Part shown: positions 24,952 through 33,185 of the stretch, one piece after another | Position numbering within the stretch: the first letter of the stretch is position 1 | How the letters are laid out: every line of letters begins with the position of its first letter | NCBI RefSeq assembly: GCF_001305675.1 | Contig: NZ_CP011853.1 | Span: 930,001-994,000, forward strand | Length of the DNA stretch: 64,000 nucleotides | Direction of reading: 5' to 3' | Source: Gordonia phthalatica | GTDB taxonomy: Bacteria; Actinomycetota; Actinomycetes; Mycobacteriales; Mycobacteriaceae | Made by a program: the position numbers and the translations under genes | Notes under the pieces: model-generated | What the model was told of the DNA's origin: nothing | The model's database searches: none | The model's input: only the letters and a program-made list of their open reading frames with translations

Positions 24952-25221
24952 ATGGCCGAGCATGCCAGTGTCACCGTTGCTGCTGAGTTGCCGATCTACT
25001 TCGCTCATCCGCGTTCGCCGTGGGAGCGGCCCACCAACGAGAACACCAACGGTCTGATCCGCGAGTACCTGCCGAAGAGCACCGAGATTCCGTCTGATCA
25101 GTTGTACCTGGAAGCGATCGCCCGCGAACTGAACGAGCGGCCACGGCAGTGTCTGGGCTACTACACCCCGAGGGAAGTCTTCGAACGGTTACTGAAGGAC
25201 AACGTTGCTTCCACGAGTTGA
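24952..25221 (+). pseudogene. IS30-family transposase, C-terminal relic
   Basis: The 89-residue frame holds the end of the IS30 integrase core: LPIYFAHPRSPWERPTNENT contains the catalytic-Glu region, followed by NGLIREYLPKSTEI and ELNERPRQCLGYYTPREVFE. The HTH and both catalytic Asp residues are missing. Codon use is backbone-like. It marks another dead element in the island. Confidence 0.85.
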
Positions 25222-25365
25222 CACCGTCTGGTCCTAAACGGTCGCCAGAGTCGCTCTATAAGGCCGTAGTGCTCGTGGCCCCGGTGTGACCTTCGGCTTT
25301 CAGTTCAAATGCGGCGAGACTCCTCGCTCCTGCTCCATCGCAGGTGAGAGGGGGTCTCGTGGTTG

Positions 25366-25438
25366 TGGAGCTACGGGGAATCGAACCCCGGACCTACTCA
25401 TTGCGAACGAGTCGCGCTACCAACTGCGCCATAGCCCC
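25366..25438 (-). tRNA. tRNA-Ala (anticodon CGC)
   Basis: The 73-nt minus-strand sequence folds as a cloverleaf: acceptor GGGGCTA/TAGCTCC with one G-U pair, D-arm GCGCAGTTGGTAGCGC, anticodon stem ACTCG/TGAGT with loop TTCGCAA, and T-arm CCGGGGTTCGATTCCCCG. The anticodon CGC reads Ala codon GCG. CCA is not encoded. Its 3' end faces the accessory island, as expected for an integration site. Confidence 0.93.
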
Positions 25439-25482
25439 TTGGCATCCGCCGTGGCGAACGAAAACAGTTTAACAGGGCATCA

Positions 25483-25528
25483 ACGCCGACGCGCAATCGC
25501 CTGGTGGGAGACGATCTCGCGTCGGCGT
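25483..25528 (-). terminator. Stem-loop after the 30-codon gene
   Basis: Perfect 11-bp arms ACGCCGACGCG / CGCGTCGGCGT flank a 24-base loop, 13 bp past the stop of the small gene. The minus-strand tail is not T-rich, so termination strength is uncertain. Confidence 0.5.
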
Positions 25529-25540
25529 CGGGAGGCGTGA

Positions 25541-25633
25541 CTACTTGCCGAAGCCGAAGGTGATGGCGATGTGCAGCAGGTCGCCGCCGAAGACGGTGAA
25601 GTCGTTGAAGAACTGGGTGAGGGCGGGGAACAT
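25541..25633 (-). CDS. Very short amphipathic peptide gene (30 aa)
   Basis: On the minus strand ATG 25633 follows AAGGAG by 5 bases, a near-ideal ribosome site. All 29 sense codons after the Met end in G or C, the backbone coding bias. The peptide starts MFPALTQFFNDFTVFGG and ends FGFGK; Phe, Leu and Ile recur every three to four residues, fitting an amphipathic helix with Asp and His on the other face. It has no signal peptide. Short acidic/aromatic peptides of this type in corynebacteria (PorA/PorH) form cell-wall channels without signal peptides; that function is only a hypothesis here. A stem-loop follows and tRNA-Ala lies beyond it. Confidence 0.7.
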   Translation of the reverse strand: MFPALTQFFNDFTVFGGDLLHIAITFGFGK

Positions 25634-25947
25634 GGCGTCTCCTTGGGGTGTCTGTGATGGTCTGCATCAGGCGATGCAGAACGAGACTGGCACGGCCGCG
25701 AATCGTGGTCGACCCGGCCGGTGTCGGATCACGATGTCGGTCGCAATGTGTTCTTGCACATAGGAATTCAGGCATCGGAGAGGCGAATTCTCTACCTGCA
25801 GCTTCACGCGGTGTTGACGCTGCCGGGATTGACAATCCATCCGGTGGAAATGCTGTGTTCATCGAGCGTCTGGACAGCACCGAGTGCCCCTCCGCAGCCA
25901 AGCCTGAAGTGGTACTCGAGTGTTGGTGGCCCGTTTCGAGCCGCGAC
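25634..25947. other. Leader and promoter region of the 30-codon gene
   Basis: No coding frame is supported in these 314 bases. A short palindrome, TGCATC-AGGC-GATGCA, lies near 25663. AT-rich patches between 25735 and 25860 could hold the promoter of the small minus-strand gene. The gap also follows the end of the minus-strand nuclease gene. Confidence 0.45.
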
Positions 25948-27003
25948 TTACCTCTCGCAGGCGACGCCGTCGCCGTCACCGTCCATGGCCGGGCGATATC
26001 CGGGCTCACCGACGTGCAATGGTGCGGCGCCGGCGGCGCGGGCGGCAGCGCAGTTCTTGTAGTAGACGTCGCCGCCGGCCGGCGCCTCCGGCGTGGTCTC
26101 GACCAGCGGGGCGCGCGTGGTCCGCGGCGCGGGCGTGCGGGTGGTCTCAGCGACTGTCGGCGTGGTCTCGGTGGTCTCCGGACTCTCGGTGGGCTCCGGC
26201 GCATCCCCACCGCACGCGCCGAGGATGCGCTGCATTGCAGCCTTCTCTGCCGTGGTGACCCACAGCCGGTAGGCGCTCTTCACCTCGATCTGCCGCGACA
26301 CGTAGGTGCAGCGGTACGAGCGGTTCGGCGGCAGCCAGGTGGCGGCGTCGCCGTCGCTCTTCTGCGCATTGGTGGGACCGTCGACCGCCTGCAGATTGTG
26401 GGGATCGTTCGCGAGGTCGGTGCGTTCCTCCGTCGACAACTGCTGAGCACCCTTCTGCCAGGCGTCGGACAGAGCGACCACATGGTCGATCTGCACGGCC
26501 GTCGACGTGGACTGACCGCGCTGGAACGCGATCGTCTTCCGCGTGTACGGGTCGTTCAGTGTGCCGGTCAAAACCACGCAGTCACGGGTGCGCGGCTTGA
26601 ACGTGAGGTCGGTCAGGTCGCGACGCAGGATGTCGTTGCGCGTGTCGCAGCCGTTGTGGCCGCCGGCGACCGAGACGTCATCGGTCCAGGCCTGACCGAA
26701 CACGCTGCGGCTGTAGCCGGTCTTGGGGGCGCGGCCCTTCACTGCCAGCGTGTCGAGGGTGGCCATGGCGGCGGTCGCCTCCCTGGACAGGCTGCGCGAC
26801 GACGTGGTCTCGGTCGGCGTCTCGCTGTCAGTGGTGGACGCGGTCGGTGAGGGCCAGGCGATGTCGCCGCGATCGGAGACGGTGCTGGTCGGGGTCGACG
26901 CCGTGTCGTCTGCGGGTTCGCAGCCGACGATCAGCACGGCGGCGAGAGCCGCGACCGCACTGATCTGAACGGAACGTCGGGGGAGGGAGGAGCGAACTGA
27001 CAT
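25948..27003 (-). CDS. Secreted HNH-family nuclease lipoprotein with excalibur domain
   Basis: The 351-aa protein has a lipoprotein signal (SAVAALAAVLIVGC, lipobox LIVGC). A Ser/Thr-rich linker leads to a GmrSD/DUF1524-type HNH nuclease domain: VQIDHVVALSDAWQKGA supplies the Asp-His, and DPHNLQAVDGPTNAQKSD the Asn/His elements. After a Thr/Pro linker the C-terminus has an excalibur calcium-binding motif (NCAAARAAGAAP; DGDGDGVACE). Such proteins degrade extracellular DNA. ATG 27003 is chosen as the Met directly before the signal peptide; upstream in-frame sequence overlaps the divergent esterase. Confidence 0.85.
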   Translation of the reverse strand: MSVRSSLPRRSVQISAVAALAAVLIVGCEPADDTASTPTSTVSDRGDIAWPSPTASTTDSETPTETTSSRSLSREATAAMATLDTLAVKGRAPKTGYSRSVFGQAWTDDVSVAGGHNGCDTRNDILRRDLTDLTFKPRTRDCVVLTGTLNDPYTRKTIAFQRGQSTSTAVQIDHVVALSDAWQKGAQQLSTEERTDLANDPHNLQAVDGPTNAQKSDGDAATWLPPNRSYRCTYVSRQIEVKSAYRLWVTTAEKAAMQRILGACGGDAPEPTESPETTETTPTVAETTRTPAPRTTRAPLVETTPEAPAGGDVYYKNCAAARAAGAAPLHVGEPGYRPAMDGDGDGVACER

Positions 27004-27067
27004 GCCGACATCATCGCATCCACCTACGACAATTCCGGCGTCGTCGCCCGCGGGGTAACTTGATCGT

Positions 27068-28480
27068 GTGACCTCCATCTCAGCTCCCTCTCCCGTCGTC
27101 TCCACCACTTCCGGCCCCGTTCGCGGGACCGGCGACGGCACCGTCTCCGCCTTCCTCGGAATTCCGTACGCGGCCCCGCCGATCGGGCCCGCAGCCTTCG
27201 AGGCACCGCATCCGCACGAGCCGTGGACCGATGTCCGCGACGCCACCGAGTACGGGTCCACCGCACCGCAAGTGGGGTACCCGGCGCCGATCGCCGCACT
27301 CCTGGACAACGTCATCGTCCCGGGCGACGACTACCTCAATCTCAACGTCTGGACGCCCGACCCCGACGCGACCGGCCTACCGGTGATGGTCTGGATCCAC
27401 GGCGGCGCGTTCTCCCGCGGCTCCAACCGCATCGAGATCTACGGCGGCCAGACCTTCGCTCGTGACGGCGTGGTCTGCGTCGGCATCAACTACCGCCTCG
27501 GCGTCCCCGGGTTCGGCGCCGTCCCCGGCGCCCCCGACAACCGCGGTCTCCTGGACCAGATCGCCGCACTGGAATGGGTGCGCGACAACATCGCCGCGTT
27601 CGGCGGCAACCCCGACGATGTCACGATCTTCGGCGAGAGCGCAGGCGCGATGAGCGTCGCCTCCCTCCTCGCCTCGCCGCGCGCTGTCGGTCTGTTCCAC
27701 CGGGCGGCGATGCAGAGCGGCAACGCGTTCACTGCCGCCGACCGCGACGACGCCCGCAAGGTGACCGGCAAGCTCGCCGAGAAACTCGGTGTCGAGAACA
27801 CTGCCGAGGCACTCGGTGCCGTGCCGATGCCTGACCTGCTGCAGGCGCAGACGGAGGTCGTCCTCGAGTTCACCATGAACCCCGACCCCGAGATCTGGGG
27901 CAAGACCGTCGCCGACATCGGTCTCGGCATCATGAGCACCTTCCCGGTGATCGACGACGACCTCCTGCCCGCCGCGCCGATTGCGCTGATCGCCGACGGC
28001 GCGAGCCGGGGGATTCCGCTGCTCGCGGGATGGAATGAGACCGAGTTCCGGTTCTTCTTCGCGCCGACCGGCGTGCTGGCCGCGGCGACCGATGACATGG
28101 CGCGTGGCATGCTGACGCGCGCGGGCATGTCGACCGAGTTCCTCGACAGTCGCCTCGCCGACGGTGTGAGCGCGGGCGACGCCCTGTGCGAGGCCGTCAC
28201 CGCCATCGCGTTCGCCGACCCCACCCGCGCGATCGCCGCCGCACGACAGGACTCGCCGACGTACCTGTACGAGTTCGCGTATGAGAGCCCGGTCGCCGAC
28301 ATCCGCGCCGGTCACGCCGTCGAACTGCCCTTCGTCTTCGACCACCTGGATCTGGCGCATTCGCTGGTCGGGCCGGACCCGGACCAGTCGGTGGCCGACG
28401 CGATGCACGCGGCCTGGGTGCGCTTCGCGAAGACCGGCGACCCGGGCTGGACGGGATCGGATCCGCACCGTTTCCGATGA
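27068..28480 (+). CDS. Type-B carboxylesterase
   Basis: The 470-aa alpha/beta hydrolase belongs to the carboxylesterase/cholinesterase family. The oxyanion loop is VMVWIHGGAFSRGS, the nucleophile elbow is FGESAGAMSVASLL with Ser in GESAG, and an acidic residue and His follow in the C-terminal half (RAGHAVELPFVFDHL). It hydrolyses carboxylic esters; the substrate is not predictable. No signal peptide is seen, so it is cytosolic. The start is GTG 27068, 64 bp from the divergent nuclease gene. Confidence 0.9.
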   Translation: MTSISAPSPVVSTTSGPVRGTGDGTVSAFLGIPYAAPPIGPAAFEAPHPHEPWTDVRDATEYGSTAPQVGYPAPIAALLDNVIVPGDDYLNLNVWTPDPDATGLPVMVWIHGGAFSRGSNRIEIYGGQTFARDGVVCVGINYRLGVPGFGAVPGAPDNRGLLDQIAALEWVRDNIAAFGGNPDDVTIFGESAGAMSVASLLASPRAVGLFHRAAMQSGNAFTAADRDDARKVTGKLAEKLGVENTAEALGAVPMPDLLQAQTEVVLEFTMNPDPEIWGKTVADIGLGIMSTFPVIDDDLLPAAPIALIADGASRGIPLLAGWNETEFRFFFAPTGVLAAATDDMARGMLTRAGMSTEFLDSRLADGVSAGDALCEAVTAIAFADPTRAIAAARQDSPTYLYEFAYESPVADIRAGHAVELPFVFDHLDLAHSLVGPDPDQSVADAMHAAWVRFAKTGDPGWTGSDPHRFR

Positions 28481-28488
28481 CCGCACGG

Positions 28489-30117
28489 TCATCGGCCCGG
28501 GACCAGCTGCACGGCCTCCGACAGCCAGCCGGAGATCAGGTCGCCGACGTCCTTCCGCGGCTCGATGTCGGGCAGCCGCTCCACATAGGGGACCGGCTCG
28601 TCGCCGACGATCACCGCAGCCAGGTTGCGCAGCGCGCCGGACCCCTCGTCGTCCAGGTACCCGGAGTGTGCGTCCTTGCCCGCCACCGGGGTGCCGTCGC
28701 TGTAGTTCCCGGAGTCGAGGCGGGTGACTCCCGGAACGTCGTCGGGGTCGCCGCCGTGGTTCCCGAACTCCTGCCAGTACTGGATCGGATCCCCCGGCGG
28801 CGTCAGCGAGTACCGCTGGACGGCAGGGTTCGGGTTCCGCCACTCACCGTCACCGACACCGGTGCCCGACGCCGAGGCGTAGACCACCCGGTCGGCCCGC
28901 AACCCGAGCTGCTCAGCCGTCCCGACCACGGCGCCGCCGTACGAGTGGCCGATGACGGTCGTCGGCACCCGGATCCCGGACACCTCGAGCTGTCGGTCGA
29001 CGGCGGCGGTGAAGTCGACCAGGCGTGGCGCGATGTCTAGCGCGGGCACCGGGTCGACGGCGGTGCCCGAGACCGGCGTCAGGTCCTTCTCGAACAGTGA
29101 CTGCGGGAAGTCGCCGTCGGCGAACACGATCACCGGGGCGCCGCTGGCCTTCGAGAGGCGTGCGGCGCGCTGCCGGTAGGTGTCGGCGCTGTGCAGACCG
29201 GTGCCGGTTCCGGGGACCAGGACGGCGAGGCCCGGGGAATCGGCGCGCAGCTCGCCGACCAGCTCGATGAACTGACCGTTGCCGACGTTGTGGAAGCCGA
29301 GGAAGGCGCGCGGCACGAGCTTCGACGGGTCGTGCGGGTCGGGCGCGGGTGCCAACAGTCCCCGCAGCTGCCCGGCCTTGGCGCCGTCGCCGCGCCCCGC
29401 GGCGACCTCGGCGTCGAGCGCGGCCTGGATCGAGAGACGGTTGGCGCGGGCGCGGTCGGTGAACTCGATGCCGTTCAGGTTGCCGATCAGTTTCGGGGCC
29501 GCCGCGATCAGGCTGTCCCGCTGCGCTCGGCTCAGGCTCTCCCAGTAGCGGGCGACGTCGTCCGCGGACATCCCCGCGAGGGTGTTCGCGGCATCGCCGG
29601 CGAGCCGGTACTCGCAGTTGGGGAGAGGGACCAGCATGCCGGTCCCGTCGAGGCGTCGGGTGAGGAGGCGGACCTTCATTCCGAGGGAGACGTCGGCGGT
29701 GTCGGCCTCGTCGAGGAGCTGCCGGATGCGATCCATCAGGTAGTCGGCATCAGCCCGACGTCTCGGACTCGGGTGGGCGACCGCGCCGTCGTCGTCGACG
29801 TTGAAGCCCTGCGATCGAGCTGTCTGCAGTTGACTGCGCAGCCGGTCGCGGACGGCCACCATGCGCGACTGACCGGCGCGGATGGTCACCGCGGCGTCGA
29901 CGAGGGTGCTCTCCAAGCGCCGCAATCGAGTCGTCTCCGCGGCGACGCGGGCTTCGGCGGCGAGGCGTGTGCGGCCGCTCCAGGTGGGGTCGATGTCGAA
30001 CGATCTGTGCAGCGAGTCGGCGGTGTTCGCCACGGTCTCGCCGGCGACAGTGTACTCGCCCGCGATCGCCGCCAACTCGTCGAGTGGCCAGGCGAGGACG
30101 TCGGACACGGTGGTCAC
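28489..30117 (-). CDS. DUF1023 alpha/beta hydrolase with WXG-like N-terminal domain
   Basis: The 542-aa protein has an N-terminal all-helical region (SLHRSFDIDPTWSGRTRLAAE, then TRLRRLESTLVDAAVTIRAG) like WXG100/LXG secretion domains. The C-terminal half is a DUF1023 hydrolase: LAVLVPGTGTGLHSADTY and the nucleophile elbow TTVIGHSYGGAVVGTAE with Ser in GHSYG; DAHSGYLDD supplies a candidate catalytic His. GTG 30117 overlaps the stop of the upstream gene (GTGA). The pairing with a small helical protein suggests a type VII-linked protein, but no secretion machinery is in the window. Confidence 0.8.
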   Translation of the reverse strand: MTTVSDVLAWPLDELAAIAGEYTVAGETVANTADSLHRSFDIDPTWSGRTRLAAEARVAAETTRLRRLESTLVDAAVTIRAGQSRMVAVRDRLRSQLQTARSQGFNVDDDGAVAHPSPRRRADADYLMDRIRQLLDEADTADVSLGMKVRLLTRRLDGTGMLVPLPNCEYRLAGDAANTLAGMSADDVARYWESLSRAQRDSLIAAAPKLIGNLNGIEFTDRARANRLSIQAALDAEVAAGRGDGAKAGQLRGLLAPAPDPHDPSKLVPRAFLGFHNVGNGQFIELVGELRADSPGLAVLVPGTGTGLHSADTYRQRAARLSKASGAPVIVFADGDFPQSLFEKDLTPVSGTAVDPVPALDIAPRLVDFTAAVDRQLEVSGIRVPTTVIGHSYGGAVVGTAEQLGLRADRVVYASASGTGVGDGEWRNPNPAVQRYSLTPPGDPIQYWQEFGNHGGDPDDVPGVTRLDSGNYSDGTPVAGKDAHSGYLDDEGSGALRNLAAVIVGDEPVPYVERLPDIEPRKDVGDLISGWLSEAVQLVPGR

Positions 30118-30398
30118 GACCGGCGCCGATCCGCCAGAGCGGCGGCCGCCGCGGCGTCGGCCTCCTCGGTCAGCGCGCCGAAGCGGGCCAGAGCGGACGC
30201 CAGCGCGTCGAGCTGTCGGGCGCGGGCGGCGCAGGTCTCCCGTGTCGCACGTCGACACTCGTTCACGGCGGTGACCGCGAGCGATCCGGAGCCGGTCAGC
30301 TCGCCGCCGGACAGACTGAGACCGTCGAGCTGCCGGCCGCAGCGTCGCCACAGCGCCACGACCTCCGCGAGTTGTGACGGGGTGATGCCGAAATCCAT
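30114..30398 (-). CDS. Small helical protein, possible type VII (ESX-like) partner
   Basis: The 94-aa protein is almost entirely helical: ITPSQLAEVVALWRRCGRQL, then NECRRATRETCAARARQLDALASALARF and an Ala-rich tail. Length and two-helix layout resemble WXG100/EspC-like proteins, though the central turn reads LSLSGGELTGSGS rather than WxG. It is translationally coupled to the DUF1023 hydrolase, an arrangement seen in other mycobacteria-related genomes. Assignment is by layout only. Confidence 0.6.
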   Translation of the reverse strand: MDFGITPSQLAEVVALWRRCGRQLDGLSLSGGELTGSGSLAVTAVNECRRATRETCAARARQLDALASALARFGALTEEADAAAAAALADRRRS

Positions 30399-30472
30399 CG
30401 GTGCCTCCGAACGATCGAGCGTGAACCCTTCATTCGGTTAGACGCAGCGGAGGAGCATTCGGATCCCGGACA

Positions 30473-30512
30473 ATCCACAGGCCCGGTCGTCGTCGACGCC
30501 GGGCCTGTGGAT
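30473..30512 (-). terminator. Stem-loop after fprB
   Basis: Perfect 14-bp arms ATCCACAGGCCCGG / CCGGGCCTGTGGAT flank a 12-base loop, 10 bp past the fprB stop. There is no strong T tail. Confidence 0.65.
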
Positions 30513-30522
30513 GATTCGATGT

Positions 30523-32016
30523 TCAGCTATGGACGGGTGACGTCTTCGGCGTCGGCAGCGCGCCGGCTTCGGCATCCGACAGCAGGTGCTGCACGGTCTC
30601 GCCGGAGTCGGTCTTGTTGGTACCGATGAAACCCGACGGCCCGCGCTTGATCCATCCCGTCACGTACAAGCCGGGCAGCGGCGTGTCACCGTCGACGATC
30701 CGACCCTCCACATTGGCGATGGTGCCCTTGGCGTCGTCGAACGGCAGACCCGGAACGGGACGGCCGCGATAGCCGATGGCGGTGAGGACCAGACCGGCGT
30801 CGATGACGAGCTCCTCGTCGGTGCCGGTCTTGACGAACCGGACGCCGGTCGCGCGGTCGTCGCCGAGGACCTCCTGCGGTGTGTACCCGAACGACAGCCG
30901 GATGAAGGGTTCGTCCGGCTTGGGGCGACGCGAGAGCTCCAGCAGCAGGTCCACCTTGGCGGCGACCGTCGTGTCCTCGATCCCCTCGGAGGTGACGCCT
31001 TCCAGCTCGGCGGGGTCCACCCACACGTGGGCGGGGCCGTCGACCAGGCCGATCAGTTCCGGCAGCGTGAACGCCGCGTGCTCGGGGCCGCGGCGGGCCA
31101 CGACCAGCACCTCGCGGATCGACGAACCGCGCAGCGCGGTGAGCGCGGTGCGGTCGATCGAGGTGTGCTCGAGTCGCTCGGGATCGGCGGTGAAGATGCG
31201 GGCGACGTCGAGGGCGACGTTGCCGTTGCCGATCACCACGGCACGTTCGGTGCCGAGGTCCGGGGTGGAGAGCGCGAAGTCCGGGTGACCGTTGTACCAG
31301 CCGACGACCGACGTGGCGCTCTGCACGCCGGTGCGGTCGATGCCGGGGATCTGCAGCGGACGGTCCGTCGGTGCGCCGCCCGCCCACAGGACGGCGTGGT
31401 GCGTCTGGCGGATCCAGTCGAGTGAGACGTCCTTGCCGACCTCGGTGTTCAGCAGGATCCGGATGTTCGGGTTCCGTGCCACCTCGTCGAACAGGTTCGC
31501 GATGGTGCGGGTGGACTCGTGATCCGGGGCGACGCCGAAGTGCGCCAGGCCGAACGGCTGGGTGAGCCGCTCGTAGACGGTGATCCGCACCTGGTCGTGC
31601 TTGAGCAGCTCGTCTGCCGCGTACATGGCCGACGGACCCGACCCGATGATCGCGATCTTCAGCTCGTCGGGCGTCGCACCGCGCAGCCGCTTCGGCTTCG
31701 AGATGGGTGCCATCGGAAGGCGCCAGTCCGCACGCACCGGGAAACGGGCGGTGTCGGGGCCGGGCTCGGGGTAGTGGCCGGCGTTGACGTCGGCGAACCG
31801 GGCGGCCTCGTCGGAGAGACGATGACCGGGAACGATGGCGCTGACCGGGCATGCGCTGACGCACGCGCCGCAGTCGACGCACGTCGACGGATCGATGTAG
31901 AGCATCTCGGAGAGCCCGAAATCGGGCTCATCGGGAGTGGGATGGATGCAGTTGACCGGGCATGCGTAGACGCACGAGGCGTCACCGCAGCATGCCTGGG
32001 TGATGACGTGAGGCAA
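30523..32016 (-). CDS. fprB: Ferredoxin/ferredoxin-NADP+ reductase FprB
   Basis: The 497-aa protein fuses a 2[4Fe-4S] (or 3Fe/4Fe) ferredoxin to an adrenodoxin-reductase-like flavoprotein. Residues 1-65 have clusters CCGDASCVYACPVNCIHP and CVDCGACVSACPVSAI. From about residue 115 the FAD domain starts (KIAIIGSGPSAMYAADELL), followed by ERLTQPFGLAHFGVAPDH and the NADP site VVIGNGNVALDVARI. It passes electrons from NADPH to redox partners. TTG 32016 lies 7 bases after the stop of the upstream diiron oxygenase, so that enzyme is the likely partner (compare Rv0885-Rv0886). Confidence 0.92.
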   Translation of the reverse strand: MPHVITQACCGDASCVYACPVNCIHPTPDEPDFGLSEMLYIDPSTCVDCGACVSACPVSAIVPGHRLSDEAARFADVNAGHYPEPGPDTARFPVRADWRLPMAPISKPKRLRGATPDELKIAIIGSGPSAMYAADELLKHDQVRITVYERLTQPFGLAHFGVAPDHESTRTIANLFDEVARNPNIRILLNTEVGKDVSLDWIRQTHHAVLWAGGAPTDRPLQIPGIDRTGVQSATSVVGWYNGHPDFALSTPDLGTERAVVIGNGNVALDVARIFTADPERLEHTSIDRTALTALRGSSIREVLVVARRGPEHAAFTLPELIGLVDGPAHVWVDPAELEGVTSEGIEDTTVAAKVDLLLELSRRPKPDEPFIRLSFGYTPQEVLGDDRATGVRFVKTGTDEELVIDAGLVLTAIGYRGRPVPGLPFDDAKGTIANVEGRIVDGDTPLPGLYVTGWIKRGPSGFIGTNKTDSGETVQHLLSDAEAGALPTPKTSPVHS

Positions 32017-32023
32017 GTCGGGC

Positions 32024-33034
32024 TCAGCTCGCGGTGTACGCGGGCTCGCTGCGGTAACGCGATGCGCGACCGTCGATGCCCATGGCGCGCCAGACCTGGC
32101 GAGACACCGGGTTCATCAGGCCGCACTGCTCGGCGAGCATGCGGACGTCACCGAAGACACCGGACAGGAAGGCCTTCGACTGGTCGGAGCCCCAGAAGAT
32201 CTCCTTCATCACGCTGTTCGGCACGTCGAACTGGCGCTGGAACTCCTTCGGCGGCACGACGATGGCGCTGCACAGCACACGCATGACGATCGGCATCGCG
32301 ATCGACAGCAGGAACTTGGTGGCGCGGCCCTTGCCGGGGATGGTGGTCCGCAGGTGGTTGTGGGCGAAGGAGATGTGACGCGCCTCCTCGGCGACGTGCA
32401 GCTCCATGACCGCCGACATCGCGGGGTGCATTTCGCCCTCGGAACGCAGGAAGTCCTTCTGGATGTGGTCGATCGGCTCTTCGCCGGCGAGGACGCCGAA
32501 GTAGAAGATGGTCGGCCAGAACGTGGAGAACAGCGGGATGAACGGCGACAGCTTTCGCAGCCAGGGACGCATGCCCTTGGTCTCCATGCCGATGCGGTTC
32601 ACCAGCTCCTGGAACATGAGGGTGTGGTTGCACTCCTCCTTCGCCTCGTGGGTGGTGTAGCGGAAGCGCTTATCACCGTTCGGGAGGCGGTCGGCGTACT
32701 GCATGAGGCCGCGGATCAGGATGGACTCGAACTGCAGGCCCACCTTGGCGACGTTGGCCTGACGCCACATGCCGATCTCGATCTTCTTGTTCTCGGGAAG
32801 AGCCTGGTACCAGGGGTGACGGCCGATCGGATCGACGGTCGAGGAGAGGATCCAGCGGGGGTCGTTCGGGACGACGGCCATGTGCGGCGCATCCCAGTCG
32901 ATGTCCAGGTACGGGTCGAAGTTGCGTCGGACCGAAGCCGATGAGAGGTCGTCGAGGACCTGCGAGTAATTGGGCTCGACGGCCTGCTTGGCGGGCGGGG
33001 TGTAGGTTGCCGGCCGGGGCTGTGTTGTCGTCAT
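32024..33034 (-). CDS. AurF-like diiron oxygenase (Rv0885-type)
   Basis: The 336-aa protein is a ferritin-like diiron enzyme. Metal-ligand candidates are visible in FESILIRGLMQYADR, HEAKEECNHTLMFQE and ELHVAEEARHISFAHNHL (ExxxxH and ExxRH patterns). The family includes AurF, which N-oxygenates aryl amines; the mycobacterial member's substrate is unknown. ATG 33034 has AAGGAG 6 bases upstream, better than ATG 33055. It forms an operon with fprB, which would supply electrons. Confidence 0.85.
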   Translation of the reverse strand: MTTTQPRPATYTPPAKQAVEPNYSQVLDDLSSASVRRNFDPYLDIDWDAPHMAVVPNDPRWILSSTVDPIGRHPWYQALPENKKIEIGMWRQANVAKVGLQFESILIRGLMQYADRLPNGDKRFRYTTHEAKEECNHTLMFQELVNRIGMETKGMRPWLRKLSPFIPLFSTFWPTIFYFGVLAGEEPIDHIQKDFLRSEGEMHPAMSAVMELHVAEEARHISFAHNHLRTTIPGKGRATKFLLSIAMPIVMRVLCSAIVVPPKEFQRQFDVPNSVMKEIFWGSDQSKAFLSGVFGDVRMLAEQCGLMNPVSRQVWRAMGIDGRASRYRSEPAYTAS

Positions 33035-33185
33035 TGTCTTCTCCTTGACGCTCATCGGTGGACGAGGCTGTCTCCGAACTAGAACTTGTTGTCAACAGCG
33101 TCCCACCGGGCCCCTATCTTGTCAATGGTCGATGGCACAATCTGCGTGGGCTGATAGGGGTGGTCCACGTCACAATCATCTCAGT

